Source of the DNA: Pleurodeles waltl
Taxonomy: Eukaryota; Chordata; Amphibia; Caudata; Salamandridae
Length of the DNA stretch: 64,000 nucleotides
Assembly (NCBI RefSeq): GCF_031143425.1
Contig: NC_090437.1
Location: 1,179,772,863-1,179,836,862 of the forward strand
Direction of reading: 5' to 3'
A program made the position numbers and the translations under genes. The stretch's first letter is position 1; each line of letters starts with the position of its first letter. The notes beneath the pieces are model-generated. The model had not been told where the DNA came from, did no database searches, and saw only the letters and a program-made list of their open reading frames with translations. This document shows positions 55,840-64,000 of the stretch, piece after piece.

Positions 55840-57130
55840 GGTAATATGTAAAGTATTGATACAACACCTCGAACAGTAACACAGTGTATCACACCACAAA
55901 AGCATCCCACACAAAAATAGAAAAATAGAGTGATTTTTAATAAATGATTAATAAATAATAATAATAAAATGAAAACATCCAATCAGTAGAACTAGGCTAT
56001 GCAGGTTTGAAGGTTTCAGTGACAATAGTACCAAAAAGCACAAAGCACCAACTGTGGATAGCTGGTTGCCATGGGCAGGGACAGAGTCACAAGTTCAGGC
56101 TGACTGCAAGGGAGCAATGGCCAGCTACAGGGACCCAGTCAAAGTGATACGTCGGTTCCGAGGAGCTGTGAGCCTGTGATACGAGAACCCTACATCAGAA
56201 AAGCTTTGCATTGGCAGAAGGTCTGATGAGGGCTGTGAGGTTGGTGCAGAGTCCTTTGCATCGGGAGAAGCCTCACAGCATAGGCGATGCATCAGTTCTG
56301 CTTGGCTTCTCCTTGGGTGGTGGTTGTGCTTAAGAGGTGACTTCTGAGGTTCAATATTTATACCTGGTGCCCTTCCTCTTGAAGGTGGGAGACGCTTCTA
56401 GAGATTTGCTTTTGAAGTCCCCTGGCATCCTGACTTCCCTTTCTTGGCTACATACTAACTACCGGGATTGCACCCCTTCATGTGGAAACATTATACTCCA
56501 TATTCAAGTGTAAGCAGGCCTGTGCCAACCACCACCCTCCCATCATGCCAGTGATGGCTAATACAGGGCTATCTCACTCTCTATTGTTTATAGCTGTCTA
56601 GGAGGAATACGCAAAGCCCAGCTCTCAACTACACCTAGTCATGTGAGCCATGGACATGCCACAAGAACTAAATGGCAAAGGCAAGAAAATGCCAATTTTC
56701 TAATAGTGGCATTTTCAAAACTGTAATTTAATGTAAAAAGAGGAATTCTCATTACAATTCCAACTACAACAAACATAAACTGGTTACCTGTTCCCATTTG
56801 GACATTGCAGCTTAGTAAATTTAATAAAGTAACTCCAATGTTATTCCTTTGGGGAGGTAGGCCTCACAGTGGTTGAAAACAAATTGAAGAGTTTTTTACT
56901 ACCAGGACATGAAAAAACTAAAATGACATGTCCTACTTTTTAAATTCATGCCACATACCCTCTGGTCTCTCCAGGGATTACTCTAGGTATGACTTATATG
57001 TATTAAAAAGGAAGGTTTGGGTCTGGCAAAAGGTATATTTTTGTAGGTCAAAATGGTAGTATGAAAAAAACACACAAGCTGCAATAGCAGGCCTAAGACT
57101 TGTTTGAAGGGGCTACTTAAGTGGGTGTCA
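55840..57130 (-). mobile_element. LTR-like repeat, minus orientation
   Basis: The minus strand has a TATA-like GGTATAAATATTGAAC at about 56366-56351, preceded (higher coordinates) by a U3-like region. It shares order and wording with the LTR-like segment at 62715-63960 (AATCCAACCAGTAGAAC and ATCCAATCAGTAGAACT variants, then GGTTATCTGGT or ATAGCTGGTTG). No coding region inside. Confidence 0.55.
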
Positions 57131-58020
57131 CAAATAGTGCTGCAGACCCACTAGTAGAAGAGCTGAAAGGTCTAACACCCGGGGTCTGTCCACCAGTGGG
57201 GGGCTGCTGCATTTTCTGGCAAGTGGGATCCCCTTACAGTGCCCATTTCTGTAGCACTTGTTACAACTGGTGTACAAGTGACCTGAGGGCTTGTTCCCAT
57301 GGAAACTCCCTTCATCGTTTCTGTCTGGGACTGGGAATCCTTCCCCTAAGAACCTTTTTGGATGCCTTTAGAGATATCTTTGTTTTTGTCCTTCTCTTCA
57401 CCCTCTTTCTTCATGTGAATCCCTGTTCACCCTTTTGATGATTCCCCCGAGATAGCTTCTTGTGGACCCTGGTGCTGAGCCAGTGGTCAGTCCTCATTGT
57501 CAACTCCTGGGGTACAGTAAGCTGGGAATTTATCAGTTGTTGGAGCAGCTCTAGAAAACAATTACTGAACATGTGCCCTCTTGCAATGAGATTGCATAGC
57601 CCATTCTAACTACTCACATTACTACCCTTCATCCAATCATCCAAAAATTCACTCAAGACTGGCTTGCCAGATTCTAGCTGTCTCTTACTTAACTTTAACG
57701 TTTGCTCCTGACAAGGGCTTCTTTCATGAGTGGGTACTTCACCCTCTCACCCTTGCCTAGTCCAACAGAGAATCCTTGCCCCTCTTAGGTGGAAGGAGAC
57801 AGACGTTTTGCAGGTTTACGCTGGCTTTTGTGCCACCATTTTGACTACTAGATACTAGTGTAATTGTCATAGTTGGACTCTCACTTCTAGGCAAGACTGC
57901 TGGTTTAGAGATGACAGCACTTTTGCTTGTAAGTGACTAGGCCAATCCTATTACAAGTCGCAGCTGTCGGCCCAACCCTCCCGGCTCACAAGCAGTACCT
58001 CACCAAAACCCCAAACAGTA
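57131..58020 (-). pseudogene. Gypsy gag C-terminal region with zinc knuckle
   Basis: The minus strand gives a lysine/glutamate-rich linker (KKEGEEKDKNKDISKG, 57430-57360), then CNKCYRNGHCK (C-x2-C-x4-H, 57275-57240). After one shift GDPTCQKMQQPPTGGQTPGV supplies the last cysteine. Such a CCHC zinc knuckle binds genomic RNA in retrotransposon Gag. The N-terminal part (58000-57500) is full of stops. It is followed by the LTR-like segment to 55840. Confidence 0.55.
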
Positions 58021-58980
58021 GGTGATTTTTGGCAGCATTACACATGGACTCTAGATTGCGACATCTCAGGATAATCGTGGCAGAATGGAAGTTACCCTTT
58101 TCTCACCTTAGCAATAAGTCTCAGTCACACACAGGCAATGAAGGAGATGCAAGAGAGTTTCCAAAATATTTATTGAAAGGACTTCAATCTACGGTAAAAT
58201 GCATGAGCTGCAATGTTTAGGATAATGTATAATAACAGAAGTATAATTATGAAGATGAGAGTCATGAGTACAAAGGCCCCCCCACCATCTTGCAATAAAC
58301 ATGAAATGTAAAATCCCTAGCAAAGAGAACCTAATTTATAACCTACTGAGAGCTAGGCATGATACACCTAATCTGCCAATAACATGTCCATGACAAGCGC
58401 CCCCAACCCTCATTACCTAGGAATGAGGTCTTGGTCAGACTCAGTGGTGACACAAAGGCTGAATTCTGCAGTGAGGTAACATGCAGCATAGATTGCGTCA
58501 ATGGCATCTGTTAGGAATCCCTCTGATAACTTTGTCAGTGTGAGATGTATTTACAGAGATCATGTAGGACCCCAGACGTAGGTATGTTCCCAACCAATAG
58601 ATAAGGGGCAGAATTTTGGTGGCAATTATGTAAACAAGTCCCACCAAATATACATTATGTGTCTGTCACACGTAGGTGAGACAGAGACATGATCTGAATA
58701 CTTGCGTACATCACTTGATTATGATGCTCATGGTGATGCCTTCACAGAATGGCACTGATAACGCAAATAAAAACATATCTCTAACTATAAACAATAGCAG
58801 CCATCTCTAAAAAAGTAAAAAAATAAATGGACTAAAACAGAGCAATCTAAGTAGGTTGAAAGTCAGTAGGTGACGGGGACACAGCCCTGCAAACAAATGG
58901 CTATGCTAATATCCTGAGTCCCAATAAAAATTAAATGGGATTCACTACATAATAGCTCTGAAATGCACTGATCACTTCTA
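58021..58980. other. Possible LTR-like sequence, minus orientation
   Basis: CAATAAATATTTTGG reads on the minus strand near 58173-58159 and could be a polyadenylation signal (AATAAA). The GTCTCAGTCAC word near 58112 also occurs at 53753, at the start of the other LTR candidate. No frame is convincing. The remainder is unassigned. Confidence 0.35.
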
Positions 58981-58989
58981 AACAGGACT

Positions 58990-60340
58990 CAGCGCATGTG
59001 TTCTGACCCTTAAAATGGGGTATGTTTCATTAACTTGTCCCAAATTGACATAGCCTAACTTACTTGTAAGTCCCTAGTATATGGTATCAGAGGCACCCAG
59101 GGCATGTAAGTTAGAGTGCCCCCAAAGGACTGCATCACTTGTTCTGCCACGCTGAGTGGGACAAGGATAGAAAATGCCTTTCAGTCAGCCACTATAGATT
59201 GGAAGAACAGTTTTGAACTGGTAATGGCATGCCCAAACCTTTCTTTTTAATGTAGGTAAGTCACCTTGATGGCACGCCTAAAGAGTACTAACAGCATTTT
59301 CTGAAGATAAATAGGGCCCCCTTGACAACCAGAACTTAGATCTCAATGACTCGGAAGGACTGCCCTGCTGCATGGAGGGACCAGTAAAGATCAATGAGGA
59401 CTGCACCTGCTACACCTGGATGCTAGGGAAGAGAGGGACTGTGCCTGCTGTGTCCTGCTCAAGGAGAAGCTGTCTCCAGAGCCAAGCCAAGCCAAAACAA
59501 CTCCAAGGGCCAGCTTTCTGGTCTCCTGTTTGCAGCACAGTAACGCAACAGCTGAAGAAGCCTGCTGGGGCGAATTGGTAGACCAAAGTCTTTAAGCTGC
59601 TACCACCATTGTCATGCCAAGACCAAGACCTGACACAGAGTTGCACCCAAGTTCAGTGATCCCAGAACTTCTGTTGGAGAGTTGCTGGTATTTTCAGAAG
59701 GCTTGTTATCAACTCAGGCAGGATTGGCCTCTAACCGCAACAATGGGCAGATGGTAGTCCACTGGGGACTGGATTTCAGCCATACCAGAAGGACTTTCTG
59801 AGACATATTCCATGCAAACAGGACCCCCTCGCTATCTTAATGGACTGAGGAATCCCTGCAGCAACACCCTTGTCAACTGCATCTCTTTCACACCATCCTT
59901 CGAGCATCTTCAACATCCTTCATCTCTTGCATCAGGACCACTTTATAAGAATTCATTGCAACGCTGATAATGTGCCTGGAACTGTTGAAGGACTGCTTTA
60001 AATATGAAGGTAACTATTCTTGAGGACCTTGATGATCCCCTGATTAGGTCCCTGTCAGAGTTTGTTGCCCCAAGTACTTCTAAGTGACTGCATTGACACT
60101 TACCTAAGTTTTCTTTGAAAATGTTTCTGTGTCTAATTTGTTGAATTTGTCAAGGCCTGTTCACCGCTCAGTGAAATTGCACTGATTTATTATGTCTTGT
60201 AAAATATATATTTCCGGAACCCCCAGAGGATCTATCCCATTCTAGTACCTAAATTATGTAAAAATACAACCTATTTTTGTAAATTGGTGCTGGTTTTCTT
60301 GAGTGCTGTTATGATTTCTTCTTCAATTGTTTTGGTGCTG
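58990..60340 (+). mobile_element. LTR-like repeat, plus orientation, partial
   Basis: Holds TACTTGTAAGTCCCTAGTAT (59062) and GGTATCAGAGGCACCCAGGGC, the same landmarks as at 15290 and 25313. It then has a C/A-rich middle, a T-rich block and CTATTTTTGTAAATTGGTGC near its end (60270). The order agrees with the 25193-27115 family but identity is lower. Ends are not defined and no coding region is inside. Confidence 0.45.
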
Positions 60341-60975
60341 TTTAAATGCCTAACATTTGTTTCCTCTGTATAATTCTTGTGCCACCGATACCCAGAGCTG
60401 AGATGAGGGTTTTAAAGATGAACCTACTGGACCTAAAGGGATTGGTAAATGTATTAGGGGGTGAGGTTGCACAACAATACTATATAATAATTAAGGCTTT
60501 ATGTTTTTACAGATTTTTACAGATAAATGCAGACAGAAAACCGTGTGTTTCCTGTCTGTATATATTTTTAAAAGAAGAAAATTAGAGAAAATTTTGCTTT
60601 TTGTGGGAGACTCTTCATGCTGTCTTTCATTAAGTCCAGGCAAAAGCTGACAGAATCACTACATGAAGAGTTAAAAAAAGGATGAGATTTCCTTTAGTGT
60701 TGGTATATGTTAAATATATTTGTAGGTCATTACTAATATGGAGCTCTGGGTGTCAAACTTTGTTATATGTGTCCGCTTAATTTGCTAAGACACGAAAAGC
60801 ATCCACAATGAGTGCAAGTTTAAGAGTTGAGTGCCTAAGAAAATATTTCATTTTACGACTCCATTTATTGTCAGAACACAAAATAAATATAAATACCAAT
60901 AAGATGGACACAAAATAAATATGGATACACACAGACTGAAATGTTAAAAAACAAAATACCATAAAACCAGGAGAC
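60341..60975. other. No recognisable gene
   Basis: AT-rich DNA between the LTR-like repeat and the MITE. Open frames here are short and unlike known families. Confidence 0.4.
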
Positions 60976-60978
60976 TTA

Positions 60979-61905
60979 GGCCCTCATTATGTCATTGGCG
61001 GTGAAAACCACCTACTGCCACGGCGACAGCCATCAAAAGACCGTTGCCGCGGCTAACATCTGTCTGCCAAAATATGACCACAGCCGAATTTCGGCCACAA
61101 GTAGGGTGGAAATCTGGCTGTGGCCATGCTGGTGGATGGTGTTCAGATGGCGCTGCTACCACCAGCAGCGCCATGCCAGTACACCGCCACCAGCCGTATT
61201 CTGAGAAATAATATGGCCTGGCGGTGTTCTGCTGGGGGGCGCTTCTGGTGGTAGCAGCGCCCCACCTCCTCCCCTGCCGGAAGACCCTCTATATCCAGGT
61301 AAGTTGGGTTTCCGACAGGGGAGGGGGGTGGTGGGTGGTGTGTGTGTGGGGAGGGTGCATGAATGTGTGAGTGTGTGCTTGCATGTGTATGAGTATGTAG
61401 TGTTGATTGTGTGTGTGTGTGTGTGCATGTGTGTGACTGTGTGTATGAATGCAAATTTGAATGAGTGTCTGTGTGTAAGTTTGGATGAGTGTACGGATGT
61501 GTGCATGAATGAATGGACGCATGAGTGTTTGAATGCATTAATAAGACTATGTGACGGAGTGTGTGAATGCATGGTGTGTGCCTGCAAGTGTGCATGTATA
61601 GGGGGATCAAAAGGGGGGAGTGGATGGGGGTAGTAAAGAGTGTCGGGGTGGTGGACTTCCTACCAGTGACAGGGAAGGAATTCCCTGTCACTTGTAGGGT
61701 CTACCACCATGGTTTACATGGTGTTCCAAACGCCACGAAAACAATGGTGGTAGGCATAATGCCGCAGGCGGGACAGTAGCGGCCACCGGGTTGGAGATTG
61801 TTATCTCGAGCCCGGTGGCTGCTATCGCCATGGCGTTCAGTGTCGTACATTGGCGGGTTGGCTTCAGCCACATTAACACCGACTGCCGGGGTCATATTGA
61901 CCCCC
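60979..61905 (+). mobile_element. Harbinger-type MITE, copy 2
   Basis: 927 bp copy of the element at 3999-4942, same orientation. It starts GGCCCTCATTATGTCATTGG and ends with GGGGTCATATTGACCCCC. Flanks are TTA (60976-60978) and ATA (61906-61908), so one base differs from a perfect 3 bp duplication. It has the same order inside: GCCGCGGCTAAC and TATGACCACAGCC blocks, a GGCCTGGCGGTGTTCTGCTG block, the GT array at 61330-61605, and GGTGGTAGGCATAATGCCGC. Its frames are by-products. Confidence 0.75.
61330..61605. repeat. GT-rich minisatellite in MITE copy 2
   Basis: Imperfect runs of GTGTGTGCATGTG and GTGTGTATGAATG words. It stands at the same position as 4350-4575 in copy 1 but differs in length and detail, as expected of slippage after the copies separated. 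Confidence 0.7.
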
Positions 61906-62089
61906 ATAGATATAATACACCCCATTTCCTCACAGTAGGTATTTGTCTCCATTGCACACTATATTGCTGCTGCAGTCATTGCTTCTGGACTCTGTGAACT
62001 ACTTAGCTTCTAGGTCCAACTCCTTCTGACTCATTACATGAGCCAGCCTTTCTTCTACTTCAGAGCCATTCTCATTTCCTCTAGGGACT

Positions 62090-62550
62090 CTTGCCAGCGG
62101 TCTCATCCTTGGCAGCCTCTGCCTTCTTCTACTCTGAGTCGGTCTTTTCAACTCCCTGCTCCTTGCCTGTCAACAATTTTAACTTAGCCAGCAGCAGCCT
62201 GAACTTCATTTTTGCCCTTCTGTTCCCCAACTCCTCAGGGGATAGGTTGCAGGAGGATAAACTGTTCCTTGCTATGGATCCAGCATGGGACCTCACCCAT
62301 GTGGGCTCTCCTCTCTTGTCTGGGGCTGTAGTCAGGAGACCCTTTTTAGGCTCCTCTGTTTCTTCCTTCTCCATAACGTCCTCATACTCTTGGTCTTACA
62401 CTGTTATTTGCAGCTGTTAGGCTTCCTCCCAGTTCAGAGGGTTATTTGGAGGTACTTTATTGTGGAACTCTTTGCTATTGTTTGCCCCCTCTCCTTGTAA
62501 AATCCTTTCAACTCTGCCACAGTGTAGCTTTCAAGGTTTGTGGGATCCAT
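62090..62550 (-). pseudogene. Gypsy gag N-terminal region
   Basis: ATG at 62550 on the minus strand opens MDPTNLESYTVAELKGFYKE, the SAP-like opening of Gag in vertebrate Gypsy elements. A TGA follows about 38 codons in. Further on, EELGNRRAKMKFRLLLAKLK and LLTGKEQGVEKTD (62250-62130) continue a charged helical region in a shifted frame. It lies on the sense side of an LTR-like segment (62715-63960) and is followed by the MITE at 61905. Confidence 0.55.
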
Positions 62551-62714
62551 GTCCTTGCATGCAAGCAAGTATCACAGGTGCACAAGTGAGGTAGTATTAC
62601 ATTTGATATGGCAAATCAAGGACAACTTAAATGGAAGCCAATTCTGGATTATTGTAGAGACCTAGATAACAATGAGTGACAACACAAGAACTGTCTCCCA
62701 GCAATGAAAACCAT

Positions 62715-63960
62715 TGTAAGAAATTGGACTTTTGGTTGTGAGTGGTGGAAGCTCTACACAAGCAACAACTACAGTTCCTGTCAAGGTGAACCACAAAAGC
62801 CACTAAACTAGCTTGTGCTTAATTCTCTGGCATCTTGGCACAAACGTAGTCAGGATTAACTACAAGTCTATGTGTAAAGTATATATGCAGCGCACGTACA
62901 GTAATACAGTGAAACCACAACACAAAACAAAAAATCCAAACCAATTTAGAAAAGTAGAATACATTGTGATAAATAAGATCATGCTAGAATGACACAAATC
63001 CAACCAGTAGAACCAGAGATATTGAATTTTAAACAAAATAATGCCAAGAAGCAGAAAGAGTTACTCGTGGTTATCTGGTCACACTAAACCAGCGAAAAGT
63101 CACATGTTCAAGTTGACCATGATGGTGCACGGGCAAGGTACAGGGTCAAGATAAGTCTTGCTAAAGAGTTACATTTTCAAGTCCAGTGTGAAAAGTTCCC
63201 TTCCTGTTGGAAGAGGCTGCAAAGAGGAGGTTTTCAGCATGAAGAGCATTTTGAGCATAGTGAATGGTTGTAATAAGGTGCTAACAGAAGGTCATCAGAT
63301 TTTCACATTGCCAGTTGCCTCGGACACACTAGTTGCTGTAGTTTGAACTGTAGGTGTTGCATTGCTAGTCGTTGTGGTGTCATCAGGCCCCACCATAGCT
63401 ACACATTGGCGTTAGTTGTGGGCTGCAAAGTTTTAGCACAAATGGGCTTATTTATGTTTGTGAAGAGCACAGACTTCAGATTTTTCACCTCTTTCTTGTG
63501 GAGGAGAGGAGTTTTCATTGATGCCCACCACAGTTCCTGACCTAGGGGCACCTTCTCCGTATCAGGACTCACTCTAGCAGAGATCAGCAGAGGGTTTCAG
63601 GCAGGTCTAGGCCAGTCAAGTTGGTGCTATTGAGCTGGGCAGATTCAGGGAGGCCTCTGGAAGCTTGTTGTGCCCCTGTAGCTGACACAGGAGGTATGAA
63701 AACCTACCCTTGCACTCACTCTGAGGAGCCCAACATCAAGACAAACAAGATGAAAATCCCTTCTTCAGAGAGCAAAGCAGTCTTTAAAGCAGCAGGGCAG
63801 TCCTCCCGACAGCACAGCCATCTTTATTCTGATTCTTCCACAGGTCCAGGAGTGTTCGGAGGAGTGGTTCTAATGGTCCTTTTTTTGTATATGGTGTCAG
63901 CCTTTGCTCTTGGATTTGGTCAGTTCGTGCCCTTCCCTGTGCCCTGGTTCCAAAAGGTCT
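62715..63960 (-). mobile_element. LTR-like repeat upstream of gag, minus orientation, runs to window edge
   Basis: Its minus-strand end is CCAATTTCTTACA at 62715, the TTACA form of an LTR end. gag begins 165 bases further on the sense side. A poly-A-rich block and an AATCCAACCAGTAGAAC word match 55840-57130. The start lies at or past the right edge. No primer site is clear. Confidence 0.5.
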
Positions 63961-64000
63961 AGGTTGATAAAGGAAAGGGCATTCATTAGATTCCTTTGTG

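Noticed and set aside
61143..61691. 182-codon His/Thr-rich frame in MITE copy 2
   Set aside because: Antisense of the GT minisatellite. No family resemblance.
1..64000. CRISPR array, rRNA, tRNA genes, bacterial operons
   Set aside because: No regularly spaced repeats with unique spacers and no rRNA or tRNA cloverleaf was seen. All coding resemblances are to eukaryotic transposons.

Overview
This window looks like intergenic or intronic DNA from a very large, repeat-swollen vertebrate genome, most likely a salamander and probably a newt of the Pleurodeles type. That assignment rests on the mix of element families: long LTR-like repeats, PIF/Harbinger elements whose ends read GGCCCTCATTATGA, L1/Tx1 and CR1 LINEs, a DIRS-type hydrolase remnant, Gypsy fragments, a Penelope-like element and a Helentron. 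It is made from recognition of families, not from a database search. I found no host protein-coding gene, rRNA, tRNA or CRISPR array. Almost every long open frame is transposon coding sequence, broken by frameshifts and stops, or a chance frame in a low-complexity repeat.

Layout, left to right. 1-4 kb: AT-rich DNA, a diverged CpG-bearing tandem repeat, an LTR-like repeat ending at 2494, and a BED zinc-finger remnant of a hAT transposase. 4-9 kb: a Harbinger-type MITE (3999-4942) beside a decayed L1/Tx1 LINE on the minus strand. 9.6-9.9 kb: a 66-68 bp tandem repeat ending in a hairpin. 10.3-16.6 kb: CR1 endonuclease/RT remnant, then a Penelope-like element with a long open RT plus GIY-YIG frame and a hammerhead-like structure near its 3' end, then an LTR-like repeat and a CR1 3' end. 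18.2-20.9 kb: a plus-strand L1/Tx1 with ORF1 and a deleted ORF2. 21.1-28.1 kb: a minus-strand LINE split by a 1.9 kb LTR-like insertion.

29.0-35.3 kb: a decayed Helentron/Helitron on the minus strand, with a HUH motif, Walker A and Walker B still readable. It is cut by a CR1 and by two MITEs. 35.3-40.8 kb: two related GTGAGTG-type minisatellites, a DIRS-type SGNH-hydrolase remnant and another MITE. 40801-48113: a nearly complete 7.3 kb PIF/Harbinger transposon with matching terminal inverted repeats. It carries a plus-strand DDE transposase lacking part of its catalytic core and two separate minus-strand Myb/SANT-like genes.

48.3-50 kb: L1 3' sequence interrupted by a hAT MITE with an 8 bp target duplication. 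50-64 kb: unclassified repeats and several minus-strand Gypsy pieces (RNase H, tRNA-Leu-like primer site, integrase, protease, gag), LTR-like repeats and a second copy of the 4 kb MITE (60979-61905).

The elements do not act together as a host pathway. What can be read is layered invasion: LTR into LINE, CR1 and MITEs into Helentron, hAT MITE into L1. The Harbinger transposase and its Myb partners are the likely past source of mobility for MITEs that share its terminal sequence.
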